Shown here: positions 9,128 to 16,989 of the stretch, piece by piece
How positions within the stretch are numbered: position 1 is the stretch's first letter
How the letters are laid out: every line of letters begins with the position of its first letter
Origin: Knoellia remsis
GTDB lineage: Bacteria; Actinomycetota; Actinomycetes; Actinomycetales; Dermatophilaceae
Direction of reading: 5' to 3'
Assembly (NCBI RefSeq): GCF_003002895.1
Contig: NZ_PVTI01000031.1
Span: 1-36,228 of the forward strand
Length of the DNA: 36,228 bases
Made by a program: the position numbers and the translations under genes
Notes under the pieces: model-generated
The model's database searches: none
What the model saw: the letters and a program-made list of their open reading frames with translations, nothing else
Told to the model about the DNA's origin: nothing

Positions 9128-10507
9128 ACCGATCGCAGCGCCGCCGTCGCCGAGCTCGTCGCCGCCCTCCCCGAGGGCGTCGTCGCCACGGCACCCGCCC
9201 AGCTCGAGAAGTACCGGATGGACTGGGCCAAGGACACCAGCGCCGGTATGCCGTGTGCGGCCGTGCGCGCGGAGCGCGCCGAGCACGTCCAGGAGGCGGT
9301 CCGCTGGGCCGCGCGTCACGGCATGCCGGTCGTGCCGCGAGGGGCCGGATCGGGGCTCAGCGGAGGGGCGTCGGCGGTCGAGGGCGGCGTCGTCGTCTCA
9401 CTCGAGCGAATGACCGCCATCGAGATCGACCCGGCCGCGCGGTGCGCTGTCGTCGAGCCGGGCGCGTTCAACGCCACCGTCAAGAAGACCGCCGCCGAGC
9501 ACGGCCTCTGGTACCCGCCGGACCCGAGCTCGTTCGAGATCTGCTCCATCGGCGGCAACGTCGCGACGAACGCCGGCGGCCTGTGCTGCGTCAAGTACGG
9601 CGTGACCACCGACTACGTCCTCGGGCTCGACGTCGTCCTCGCCGACGGGCGGCTGGTCACGTTGGGCGGCAAGCGGATCAAGGATGTCGCGGGGCTGTCC
9701 CTGCTCAAGCTCTTCGTCGGGTCCGAGGGCACGCTCGGGATCGTCACCCGCGTCATCCTGCGGCTGGTCCCGGCCCAGCTCACGCCGTCGACGCTCGTCG
9801 CAACGTTCGACTCGGTGCGGGCCGCGGCGGACGCGGTCGTCGGCATGTGTCGCGTCACGCGGGCGTCGATGATCGAGCTCATGGACAAGCCGACGGTGAA
9901 CCAGGTCGAGGACTTCGCGCCGATGGGCCTCGACCGCGACCGGGCGCTGCTCATCGTCCAGTCCGATGCGCCCGAGGGGGCCCGGGCCGGCGAGATGGAG
10001 CTCATCGAGGCTGCATGCGAACAGGCCGGTGCCGCAGAGGTTTTCGTGACCCACGAGGCCGACGAAGGGGCGGCGTTCGTGCGGGCGCGGCGACTCGCGT
10101 TCCCGGCGGCCGAGGCGAAGGGCGCGCTGCTGCTCGAGGACGTCGGGGTGGAGGTGCCGCTGCTGCCCGACCTCGTGGCGCGGGTCGAGGAGATCGGGGT
10201 CGAGCGCGGTGTCGAGGTCGTCTGCGTCGCGCACGCCGGCGACGGCAACACCCACCCCATCGTCATGTACGACGCCGCCGACCCGGACTCGGTCATCCGG
10301 GCCGAGGCAGCGTTCCAGAACATCCTCACCGCCGCGATCGAGCTCGGCGGCACGATCACGGGTGAGCACGGCGTCGGCCGGCTCAAGCGCGACGCCCTCC
10401 CGGCGATGCTCGGGCCCGACGTCATGGAGCTCAACCAGCGGGTCAAGGACGCCCTCGACCCGCAGGGGATCCTCAACCCGGGAGCGGTGCTCGACGCCCG
10501 TTCGTGA
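9125..10507 (+). CDS. FAD-linked oxidase, GlcD/D-lactate dehydrogenase family
   Basis: A 460-residue flavoprotein with an N-terminal FAD-binding PCMH domain (about 35-215: VVPRGAGSGLSGGAS, SIGGNVATNAGG, FVGSEGTLGIVTRV) and a C-terminal FAD-oxidase_C domain with HAGDGNTHP near residue 370 and GEHGVGRLKR near 412. The family oxidises glycolate, D-lactate or other 2-hydroxyacids and passes electrons to the membrane. It has its own promoter after the fucose-operon terminator. The fucose pathway would release L-lactate, whereas this family usually prefers D-2-hydroxyacids, so a direct link is possible but unproven. Confidence 0.88.
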   Translation: MTDRSAAVAELVAALPEGVVATAPAQLEKYRMDWAKDTSAGMPCAAVRAERAEHVQEAVRWAARHGMPVVPRGAGSGLSGGASAVEGGVVVSLERMTAIEIDPAARCAVVEPGAFNATVKKTAAEHGLWYPPDPSSFEICSIGGNVATNAGGLCCVKYGVTTDYVLGLDVVLADGRLVTLGGKRIKDVAGLSLLKLFVGSEGTLGIVTRVILRLVPAQLTPSTLVATFDSVRAAADAVVGMCRVTRASMIELMDKPTVNQVEDFAPMGLDRDRALLIVQSDAPEGARAGEMELIEAACEQAGAAEVFVTHEADEGAAFVRARRLAFPAAEAKGALLLEDVGVEVPLLPDLVARVEEIGVERGVEVVCVAHAGDGNTHPIVMYDAADPDSVIRAEAAFQNILTAAIELGGTITGEHGVGRLKRDALPAMLGPDVMELNQRVKDALDPQGILNPGAVLDARS

Positions 10508-10621
10508 CCGAACCGCAAGCAGAATGGGCACGCACAAATCCGCAGGTCAGCGGTCTACGAGCGGTAATGTCAGGTTGCGATCCGGAACTCCCCGCTCCGG
10601 ACACGGCCACAAGGAGTGACC

Positions 10622-10882
10622 ATGTACATCGGACTCGGAATCGTCCTGCTCGTCCTTGGCGCGATCCTGTCGTTCGCGCTGGACGTCAACATCCCCGGCA
10701 TCGAGGACGACACCCTCGGCTGGATCCTCATGGCTGCCGGTCTGGCAGCGATCCTGCTCTCGTTCGCCATGCGCGGCCGCTCGCGCCCGGCGGGCTACAC
10801 GAGCACCCGCTCGTCGCACGTCGACCCCAACACGGGCGCTCGCGTCGACGAGACCCGGGTCGACCCGGACAACCGCTACTGA
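10622..10882 (+). CDS. Small two-helix membrane protein, DUF6458-like
   Basis: An 86-residue protein with two hydrophobic helices (about residues 2-21 and 34-49) joined by a short acidic loop (VNIPGIEDDTLGW), then a basic/polar tail ending in DPNTGARVDETRVDPD. The layout MxIGLGIxLLVLGAILxFA...GWILMxAG matches the actinobacterial DUF6458 family, whose function is unknown. AAGGAG at 10611-10616 lies 5 nt before the ATG, so I prefer this start to the in-frame GTG two codons earlier. A TAATGT box at 10565-10570 may be its -10. A strong terminator follows immediately, so it is probably monocistronic. Confidence 0.8.
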   Translation: MYIGLGIVLLVLGAILSFALDVNIPGIEDDTLGWILMAAGLAAILLSFAMRGRSRPAGYTSTRSSHVDPNTGARVDETRVDPDNRY

Positions 10883-10900
10883 GCAGCGGGGCTCGTCCAC

Positions 10901-10939
10901 GACGACGCCCCGGTGAGGTCGCCTCACCGGGGTGTCGTC
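10901..10939 (+). terminator. Strong hairpin terminator after the DUF6458-like gene
   Basis: Two 18-nt arms (10901-10918 and 10922-10939) pair with one G-U wobble around a 3-nt TCG loop, 18 bp after the stop codon. Confidence 0.75.
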
Positions 10940-11121
10940 ATGTCCGGGCCCGTCGGCAGGACATGGCGCGAGCTTGTCAGCAGGGGGGAGTGCTCCCCAT
11001 CGACAGGTTGCGACGGCGCTGGAAGTGTGGGCACCAGAGCGGATCGGGGGATCCGCCGGCCCGGCTGAGGGAGCCGGGTGACGGAACGCGGCGCCTGCTC
11101 GCGGAGGGGAGAGCAGGCGCC
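10940..11121. other. Gene-free stretch with several consecutive stem-loops; possible structured RNA
   Basis: Neither strand has a convincing gene between 10883 and 11236. After the terminator, a series of short perfect dyads follows: GGGGAGTGCTCCCC, CTGG/CCAG around 11022-11037, GCGGATC/GATCCGC at about 11039-11055, CCCGGCT/AGCCGGG at about 11060-11078, then an 11-bp hairpin at 11090-11121. Such an array ending in a terminator-like stem could be a small non-coding RNA on the plus strand. I do not recognise a known family: no SRP-RNA, RNase P, tmRNA, cobalamin, TPP or glycine core is visible. No confident promoter is seen. Confidence 0.25.
11090..11121 (+). terminator. 11-bp perfect hairpin ending the structured stretch
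   Basis: GGCGCCTGCTC (11090-11100) pairs perfectly with GAGCAGGCGCC (11111-11121) across a purine-rich 10-nt loop, followed by a C-rich tract. It is symmetric, so it could act in either direction. Confidence 0.45.
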
Positions 11122-11172
11122 CCGCCCTCCCGTCCGAGACCGCCTTCACAGTGCACCCCACCAGCGCGCACG

Positions 11173-11209
11173 CGGTATGCCGTCCGCGACCTGCGCGGAC
11201 GGCATACCG
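11173..11209 (-). terminator. 16-bp perfect hairpin with inverted GTATGCCG words, terminator of the CUT1 operon
   Basis: CGGTATGCCGTCCGCG (11173-11188) is the exact reverse complement of 11194-11209, with a 5-nt ACCTG loop. It lies 28 bp beyond the stop of the last minus-strand gene of the CUT1 locus. Confidence 0.7.
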
Positions 11210-11236
11210 TTTCGTCGGGCGTGGAGGGGATGGGCG

Positions 11237-11581
11237 TCAGGGGAGGTGGCAGACCTCGTCCATCGGTGCCCACCACTCACCCGGAGCCGCGGACTCCACG
11301 GGCTGCTGACACGGGTCGGTCAGCGACCACCACCGCTGCGTCTCGGCGTCGGCTGCGATGGCGGCGTTGTCCGCGTCGAAGTCGGTGCCGGTGTACTCGT
11401 AGTAGCTGAAGAGGAACCCGTCCCGCAGGAAGATGCTGAAGTTGGTGAAGTGGCTGTCCCGCAGGCGCTGGGCGACGCCGGGCCACACCGCGGCGTGCAG
11501 CTCGCGGTACTCCTGCTCCTTCTCCGGCCGCAGCCGGATGACCCCGGCCCGGCGCACGACGCGCGGGGTCTCAGCGGTCAC
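11237..11581 (-). CDS. L-rhamnose mutarotase-family protein (RhaM/YiiL-like)
   Basis: A 114-residue protein of the PF05336 family, which interconverts alpha and beta anomers of 6-deoxy sugars. The EYRELHAAVWPG segment carries the family Tyr and His (Tyr25, His29). The NFSIFL strand, the RWWSLTDPCQQP motif and the terminal CHLP line up with E. coli RhaM, at the family's usual length (about 104). The GTG start overlaps the end of the upstream enolase-superfamily gene by 11 bp. Relatives accompany both L-rhamnose and L-fucose pathways, and fucose is the likelier partner here, but this is inference. Confidence 0.82.
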   Translation of the reverse strand: MTAETPRVVRRAGVIRLRPEKEQEYRELHAAVWPGVAQRLRDSHFTNFSIFLRDGFLFSYYEYTGTDFDADNAAIAADAETQRWWSLTDPCQQPVESAAPGEWWAPMDEVCHLP

Positions 11582-12665
11582 GACGGACCCCCGCCGAGAC
11601 GGACGCCGGCGGAGCCGAGTTGTTCCACGCCGCCTCGTAGCCCATGCCCGGAGTCGTGGGTGCGCGCACCATGCCGTCCGGGCCGACCTCCGGCGCGCGC
11701 TCGACGGGGTTGGAGTCCACGAGCGCCTCGTAGTACGTCGTGTTGGGGATCGCCATGCACAGGTGCGTGTTCGGCAACCCGCCCCCGTGCACCTCGGCCC
11801 GCAGCAGGTAGGCGTCGGCGAGGTGAGCCACGCGCATGGCGCCGGTGATCCCGCCCTTGAACGAGGTGCTCGTCCGGACGGCGCCCGCGCAGCCGGAGGC
11901 GATGAAGTCGGCCGTGTTCATGTGGGCGCCGTCGGAGGTCTCGGCGACGAGTAGCGGCACGGTGACGCGTTCGGCGAGGCGCTGGTGGGCGTTGACACTG
12001 AACTCGCGCATGGGCTCTTCATACCAGCGGTACCCGGCCTCGGAGAGGGCTCGCCCGAGGTAGACGGCGTCGGCGAGGTCGAAGCCGGCCGAGCCGTCGT
12101 ACATGAGGTCGACCTCGGGTCCCACATGGTCCCGCAGCGCGAGCGAGAGCTCAGCGTCACGCCGGGCGTCTCCCCATGCGTGCAGCTTGATGGCCCGGTA
12201 GCCGAGGGCGAGGCACTGGTCGGCGACGTCGAGGTACTCCTCGATGCTGCCGAAGGTCACCGTCGAGGCGTATGCCGGGATGGCGTCGCGGTAGGTGCCG
12301 AGCAGCTCGTGCACCGGCTGGCCCGCGCGCTTGCCGGCCAGGTCCCACAGCGCCTCGTCGACGAGTCCTTGGATGTAGATCGGCATCTCCTCGATGCGGT
12401 CGATCTCCCACAACCGGTGCCAGAGCCACTCCCGGCGGGCGGGGTCCTCGCCGAGGAGCTCATCGCGGACTCGTCGCTCGATGAGGTCCTGCAGGATGAT
12501 GCCGCGCTTGGTGTAGGCCCAGCCGGTCATGCCGTCGTCGGTCTCGATGGCCAGCCACGCGCCGACGCGAGGCCCGTCCGAGCCCGGGAGCCCGTCGCGC
12601 CACCGGAAGGCCGGCTCGACTGCGGGCTCGTCGACGAGGAGTACGGAGACGGAGACGATCTTCAC
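11571..12665 (-). CDS. Enolase-superfamily (mandelate racemase-like) sugar-acid dehydratase, substrate unknown
   Basis: A 364-residue MR/MLE-type protein. The catalytic strand carries Lys160-Leu-His162 (a KxH rather than KxK motif). Metal ligands are Asp190 (YDGSAG, with Gly where many relatives have Asn), Glu216 (EEP) and Glu242. His293 in EVHGGG is the likely general base. It is shorter and clearly different from the fuconate dehydratase at 2121, so it is not a duplicate. It lies 27 bp after the permease gene and overlaps the mutarotase gene. The residue pattern indicates dehydration or epimerisation of an acid sugar; I cannot name the substrate. GTG start, with AGGGGG upstream. Confidence 0.85.
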   Translation of the reverse strand: MKIVSVSVLLVDEPAVEPAFRWRDGLPGSDGPRVGAWLAIETDDGMTGWAYTKRGIILQDLIERRVRDELLGEDPARREWLWHRLWEIDRIEEMPIYIQGLVDEALWDLAGKRAGQPVHELLGTYRDAIPAYASTVTFGSIEEYLDVADQCLALGYRAIKLHAWGDARRDAELSLALRDHVGPEVDLMYDGSAGFDLADAVYLGRALSEAGYRWYEEPMREFSVNAHQRLAERVTVPLLVAETSDGAHMNTADFIASGCAGAVRTSTSFKGGITGAMRVAHLADAYLLRAEVHGGGLPNTHLCMAIPNTTYYEALVDSNPVERAPEVGPDGMVRAPTTPGMGYEAAWNNSAPPASVSAGVRRDR

Positions 12666-12692
12666 GAGGACCCCCTGGGGTTGTCGGGACGG

Positions 12693-13577
12693 TCAGCCCT
12701 TGGTGGCGCCGGAGAGGATCCCGCGGACCAGGTAGCGCTGACAGAAGACGAAGACGACGGCGATGGGCAGCACGATGATCAGGCCGGCGAGCGCCACCTC
12801 CGGACGGGTGATGGGCAGGAAGCTCCCACCGTTGGCCGGGTTGAGCGCCGGCGTGCCCGAGATGACCGCGCCGAGGCCGACGGGGAGGTTGTACTTGGCC
12901 TCCTCGCTGAGCATCACGTAGGGGAGGAAGTAGTTGTTCCAGTTCGCGACGAAGCTGAAGAACGCGAGCAGTCCCATGAGCGGCGTCGCCAGCGGTCGGG
13001 CGACGTGCCAGAAGAGCCCGGCTTCGCTCAGCCCGTCGAGTCGACCGGCCTCGAGCAGCTCCACCGGCATCGACGTCGAGAAGTAGATGAACGCGAGGTA
13101 GGTCCCGAAGGGGTAGAACGCCGCGGGCAGGATCACCGACAACGCGGTGTTCGTCAGCTGGACGGCATTGATCTCGAGGAAGAGCGGGAGCACCAGGGCC
13201 GTCGGCGGGACGAGCATCCCGACCAGGGTGAGCACGAGGAGGAGCCGGCGCCCGGGGAGGTGCGTCACGGCCAGCGCATATCCGGCCAGCACCGAGCTGC
13301 CGACGCTGAGCACGAGGGAACCCACCGCGTAGAGGACCGAGTTCCAGGCCCACTGGACGAGGACTCCGTCGTTGTAGTCCATGAGGTGTCTAGCGGCCGC
13401 GGCGAGCTGGTCGAAGGAGCCGAACGACATCGTGGCGCCGCTGACGAGCTCGGCATCGGTCTTGGTCGGCGCGAGGAGCAACCAGACCAGCGGCACGACG
13501 CAGAAGACGGCGAAGCCGAGCAGGACCAGGCCCTTGAGGGCGCGCAGCGGAGTCACGCGATGGCGGTGGGAGCTCAT
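12693..13577 (-). CDS. Carbohydrate ABC importer permease, CUT1/MalG type
   Basis: A 294-residue membrane protein with six hydrophobic segments and the MalG-type EAA loop (LLEAGRLDGLSEAGLFWHVARPLATP). Its C-terminus, RYLVRGILSGATKG, is typical of CUT1 permeases. The ATG overlaps the preceding permease stop by 4 bp (ATGA). With the MalF-type permease and the lipoprotein it forms an importer without its own ATPase. CUT1 systems of actinobacteria usually share an MsiK-type ATPase encoded elsewhere. Confidence 0.92.
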   Translation of the reverse strand: MSSHRHRVTPLRALKGLVLLGFAVFCVVPLVWLLLAPTKTDAELVSGATMSFGSFDQLAAAARHLMDYNDGVLVQWAWNSVLYAVGSLVLSVGSSVLAGYALAVTHLPGRRLLLVLTLVGMLVPPTALVLPLFLEINAVQLTNTALSVILPAAFYPFGTYLAFIYFSTSMPVELLEAGRLDGLSEAGLFWHVARPLATPLMGLLAFFSFVANWNNYFLPYVMLSEEAKYNLPVGLGAVISGTPALNPANGGSFLPITRPEVALAGLIIVLPIAVVFVFCQRYLVRGILSGATKG

Positions 13578-14659
13578 CGGTCCACCTCGGTGCTGAAGAA
13601 GTCGGTGCGCGTGATGAACAGCATCGCCGCGACGCAGGACAGGACGAGAAGGATCAGCGAGATCGTGGCGGCGCCGCCGAAGTTGCCGGTCTGGAAGGCG
13701 AGCGCGTACCCGAACTGGTTGAGCGACCACCACGGGCTTCCCGCGGTCTTGGTGATGCCGTAGATGAGCTGCGGCTCGACGAAGAGCTGCAGGCCGGCGG
13801 CCAGGGAGAGGATGACCATGTAGAGGACGTACTTCGACACGAGCGGGAGCTTGACGAAGATCGCCGTTCGGATCGGTCCGGCCCCGTCGAGTGCGGCTGC
13901 CTCGAGCACGTCCTCGGGAATGTTCTGCATCGCGCCGTACATGATGACGATCCACTGGCCGGCGCCGGTGATGAAGGCGATGCCGGCGAAGATGAGGACG
14001 AGGTTGGAGTCGGCGAAGACGTCGCTGCCACGTTCGAATCCCATGGCGCGCAGCGCGGGTCCGAACGGGCTGATGCTCGGCTCGAGCATGCAGTACCAGA
14101 GGAGGATGCCGGCGGAGCCGGTGACCGCCCCGGGCAGGAAGTACACGAGCCGCATGACGCCGGAGAAGCGCGAGGGCCGGTCGTGGAGCAGCAGCGCGAG
14201 CGCAAGGACGCCGACGACCATGATCGGGAGCCAGATCGCGAGGAACAGCGCGACGTTGGCGGCGGCCGGCCAGAAGCGGAAGTCGCCCAGCGTTGCCGCG
14301 TAGTTGTCCAGGCCCAGTGCGTCACCGGTGGGGGCGGACACGACGAAGGAGGTGTACACGGCATACGCCGCCGGACCGAGTCCGAAGGCGACGAGCAGGA
14401 CGATGTAGGGCAGGACGAACAGCAGCCCGGTCCACGTGCCGCGGCGACGGCTCGACATCCCTCGGGAGGGGCGCGTCGATGCCGACGGCGCCTTCCCCGA
14501 CGTCGATGACGCTGCCCCGGACCTCAGTGAGGTGGCCCTCGTCGTCGGCGAGGACGTCGCAGGGGAAGCCGTCGCATGCGTGGCCGTCGCCGACCGGTCG
14601 GCGGCAGTCTCCTCCGACCGGTCGATGACGTGACCGCCGGTGCTCTCAGTTGACGGCAT
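13574..14659 (-). CDS. Carbohydrate ABC importer permease, CUT1/MalF type
   Basis: A CUT1 permease of up to 361 residues. The first ~67 residues are a hydrophilic Ser/Thr/Ala-rich extension; the membrane part begins at about residue 68 (MSSRRRGTWTGLLFVLPYIVLLV), with the EAA loop VLEAAALDGAGPIRTAIFVKLPL. The ATG at 14659 overlaps the binding-protein gene end by 14 bp but has no clear ribosome site. Met68 is an alternative start, which would leave a gap and remove the extension. Confidence 0.9.
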   Translation of the reverse strand: MPSTESTGGHVIDRSEETAADRSATATHATASPATSSPTTRATSLRSGAASSTSGKAPSASTRPSRGMSSRRRGTWTGLLFVLPYIVLLVAFGLGPAAYAVYTSFVVSAPTGDALGLDNYAATLGDFRFWPAAANVALFLAIWLPIMVVGVLALALLLHDRPSRFSGVMRLVYFLPGAVTGSAGILLWYCMLEPSISPFGPALRAMGFERGSDVFADSNLVLIFAGIAFITGAGQWIVIMYGAMQNIPEDVLEAAALDGAGPIRTAIFVKLPLVSKYVLYMVILSLAAGLQLFVEPQLIYGITKTAGSPWWSLNQFGYALAFQTGNFGGAATISLILLVLSCVAAMLFITRTDFFSTEVDR

Positions 14660-15953
14660 ATCCGACGGACTGTGCGAGCTGGGTGAGCTGTGCCTGGAGG
14701 TCCTCCATGCCGTCGGCCAGCGTGCCGCCGGCCCGGACCTTGGCGACGACCGTGCCGGTGATCGCGTCCTCGACCCCGTAGGCGGTGTTGGACTCGGCGG
14801 GGTTGATCAGGTCGGCCTGTGCCTTGAGCGCCGGGATCGGGTTCTCCGCGTAGAACGGGTCGTCCGCGCGCTTCGCGGCCCACGCTTCGGCAGCCGGTCC
14901 GTAGGCGGGGTAGGTCGGTGCCTCGGCCTGCACACCCGGGTCGGTGGCCATCCACTGGGCGATCGCGGCCGCGCCCTTCTTGTTCTTGGAGTGCTTGGAC
15001 ACGAGGAAGATCCCGCCGCCCGTCGCACCGGACCACGCCTTGGACTCACCGGACCACGTCGGGTAGGGGGCCGCGGCGAGCCGCCCCTGGGGCAGGGCGT
15101 AGGACGACTCCGGCTTGAAGACGAAGTCCCCGTACCAGGAGGCGCCGGGCATCATGAGGATCTTCTTCTCCTTGCCCAGCTTGACGACGTCGGCGTCGAA
15201 CGGGCCGCTGCGCGACACCACGCCCTTCTCGATGAGTGGGTCGAGCAGGTTGGTGACCCGGGTGCACTTCGGGTCCTTGGTGTCGATCTTCACCTGCTGC
15301 GGTCCAGTGACCGTCTGCAGCGGGCAGCCGCTGGACCAGAAGAAGTCGTAGTAGACGAACTTGAAGCCGGCCGTCCCGATGATGTAGCCGGGGTGTTCCG
15401 CAGCGACCTTCTGGCCGAGTGCGGCGTACTCGTCCCACGTCTTCGGGACCTCGTAGCCGAACTCGCCCATGAGGGTCTTGTCGTACCAGAGCACCGACTG
15501 GGCCAGGTCGTTCTTCAGGCAGTAGAGCTGGCCGTCGATGGTGCAGCCGGCGTTCGCCGTGCCGAAGTTCTTCTGCACGTCCGCGGGGACGAGGTCGTTC
15601 AGGGGTTGGGCGTAGTCGAAGAGCTTGCTGCTGAGGGAGGCGACCTCGTTCGGCACGGCGTCGAAGAGGACGTCCGGCCAGCCCTTCCCGGTGCGGTTGA
15701 AGAGCTGGATCTTGGTCAGCAGGGCGGCCGAGTCGTACGTCTCGATCTTCATCTTCACGTCCGGGTTGGCCTTCTGGTAGGCCTCGAACGCCGGCTGGCG
15801 CGTCGAGTCTGTCCACACGAGCAGCGGAGCATTGGGGTCGTCCGCCGCGGCGCCCGTCGACGCGCCGCCGGAGCATGCCGTGAGGGCCAGGGCGAGACCT
15901 GCGGCCACGGCAGGGACCGCGCGCCGCGCGGCGGGAAAGGCTGGCAACTTCAC
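14646..15953 (-). CDS. CUT1 sugar-binding lipoprotein
   Basis: A 435-residue solute-binding protein family 1 member. The signal peptide ends in the lipobox LTAC (Cys about 27), followed by a Gly/Ser/Ala linker. Typical segments are FEAYQKANPDVKMKIETYDS, PDVLFDAVPNEVAS and GGIFLVSKHSKNKKGA. I chose GTG 15953, with GAGGAG 5 nt upstream on the minus strand; the open frame would allow a start 57 bp earlier without a ribosome site. It is first in the minus operon with two permeases, the second enolase-type enzyme and the mutarotase. The ligand is probably a sugar or oligosaccharide released by the divergent secreted beta-helix protein. Confidence 0.9.
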   Translation of the reverse strand: MKLPAFPAARRAVPAVAAGLALALTACSGGASTGAAADDPNAPLLVWTDSTRQPAFEAYQKANPDVKMKIETYDSAALLTKIQLFNRTGKGWPDVLFDAVPNEVASLSSKLFDYAQPLNDLVPADVQKNFGTANAGCTIDGQLYCLKNDLAQSVLWYDKTLMGEFGYEVPKTWDEYAALGQKVAAEHPGYIIGTAGFKFVYYDFFWSSGCPLQTVTGPQQVKIDTKDPKCTRVTNLLDPLIEKGVVSRSGPFDADVVKLGKEKKILMMPGASWYGDFVFKPESSYALPQGRLAAAPYPTWSGESKAWSGATGGGIFLVSKHSKNKKGAAAIAQWMATDPGVQAEAPTYPAYGPAAEAWAAKRADDPFYAENPIPALKAQADLINPAESNTAYGVEDAITGTVVAKVRAGGTLADGMEDLQAQLTQLAQSVGYAVN

Positions 15954-16031
15954 GGGGTCTCCTCGTTGAGAGTCTTGGCACGACATGAAACTTCGTGCAC
16001 GATTGGGCAACCATCGACGGTGCCGCAGTGT

Positions 16032-16051
16032 CTGTCAACCGGTTCGGACAG
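16032..16051. promoter_or_regulatory. Palindromic operator candidate in the lipoprotein/GntR divergent gap
   Basis: A perfect AACCGGTT palindrome (16037-16044) is flanked by CTGTC (16032-16036) and GGACAG (16046-16051). A second perfect palindrome, CGTGCACG, lies at 15994-16001 nearer the minus-strand operon. Either could be the site for the GntR protein encoded next door. I cannot assign the site to a specific regulator. Confidence 0.35.
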
Positions 16052-16082
16052 CAGACGCACGATCCGCCGTCGGCTCCCCGTG

Positions 16083-16141
16083 ATCGTGCTGAAGACATCA
16101 CGCTGAACAACATCGTGCTGAAGAACATCGTGCTGAAGAAC
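16083..16141 (+). repeat. Four tandem copies of a 15-bp unit upstream of the GntR gene
   Basis: Unit ATCGTGCTGAAGAAC: 16083-16096 (14 nt, lacks one A), 16097-16111 (diverged: ATCACGCTGAACAAC), 16112-16126 and 16127-16141 (both exact). The array ends 10 bp before the GntR start codon. It is not part of a convincing gene on either strand. Confidence 0.85.
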
Positions 16142-16151
16142 AGGCAGGCGT

Positions 16152-16838
16152 ATGCCGGACACACCGCTCGACCCGAGCCCCGACCTCTCCATCCCCACCC
16201 GGGCCGTCCTCGCAGACGATGTTTTCGATGCCCTCAAGGACGCGCTCGTCACCCGGAGGATCGAGCCCGGAGCGCGCATGAACATCGACGCCCTGGCCCG
16301 CCAGCTGCACGTGTCGAACACGCCGGTGCGTCAGGCGCTCGGTCGCCTCGAGGCGCTCGGCCTCGTCGTCAAGGTGCCCTACCGGGGATTCCTCGCCTCA
16401 CAGCTGCTCGACTCGCGGACCATCGCCGAGCTCTATGACTTCCGGTTGATCCTCGAGCCGACGCTCGCCGCGCGGGCGGCGTTGCGCCACAGCCCTGAGG
16501 GCGCCGACCGCCTCGAGTCCGTGTGCGACATCGACGCCCTCGCCGATCTCGCCGGCCGTCCGGACGCCGGCCGGCTGCTCGGCGCGCGTGACATCGAGTT
16601 CCACCGCGGCGTCGCGACGGAAGCCGGCAACTCGGCCATCGTCGACCAGCTGACGGCGGCCCTCGACCGGATGATGCGCTACACGCTCTATGACCGGCAG
16701 ACCGCCGCGGACCTTGCCTGGAACGAGCATCGCGCCGTGCTCCACGCGATCCGGCGACGGGACGCCGAAGGGGCGGCGGATGCCATGCGACAGCACCTGC
16801 ACAACGGGCTGGACCGCATGCGCGACGCCATCCGGTGA
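16152..16838 (+). CDS. GntR-family transcriptional regulator (FadR/FCD subfamily)
   Basis: A 228-residue regulator. The winged helix is at about residues 15-80 (LARQLHVSNTPVRQALGRLEALGLV, YRGF), followed by an FCD ligand domain with acid/histidine metal-site residues in DIEFHRGV, WNEHRAVLHAI and MRQHLHNG. FCD regulators commonly sense sugar acids and related carboxylates. It is divergent from the CUT1 operon and upstream of the secreted beta-helix gene, so it probably controls this locus. It is also the only regulator I recognise near the fucose operon. The ATG at 16152 lies inside a GTATGCC word and has only a weak AGGCAGG site upstream. Confidence 0.92.
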   Translation: MPDTPLDPSPDLSIPTRAVLADDVFDALKDALVTRRIEPGARMNIDALARQLHVSNTPVRQALGRLEALGLVVKVPYRGFLASQLLDSRTIAELYDFRLILEPTLAARAALRHSPEGADRLESVCDIDALADLAGRPDAGRLLGARDIEFHRGVATEAGNSAIVDQLTAALDRMMRYTLYDRQTAADLAWNEHRAVLHAIRRRDAEGAADAMRQHLHNGLDRMRDAIR

Positions 16839-16989
16839 GTGGTAGGCGGGTGCGCGCGAACGATTCGGCCCGAGCCGTCGCGGATCATGCTGTGTGCTTG
16901 GCCCGGGGGCTGACCCGCATCAGACTCGTGTGAACCGGCCTTTCTTCGGAGGGCCATGACCCACCACCTCAACGACGAGGACGCACACG

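Noticed and set aside
10960-11121. Known riboswitch or SRP/RNase P/tmRNA gene
   Set aside because: None of the conserved cores of these RNAs is visible, and no plus-strand gene follows that a riboswitch could control. Kept only as an unassigned structured stretch.
11985-13763. A 592-codon plus-strand open frame opposite the second enolase-type gene and the MalG-type permease
   Set aside because: It is a shadow of two real genes, with acidic and basic low-complexity translation and no family match.
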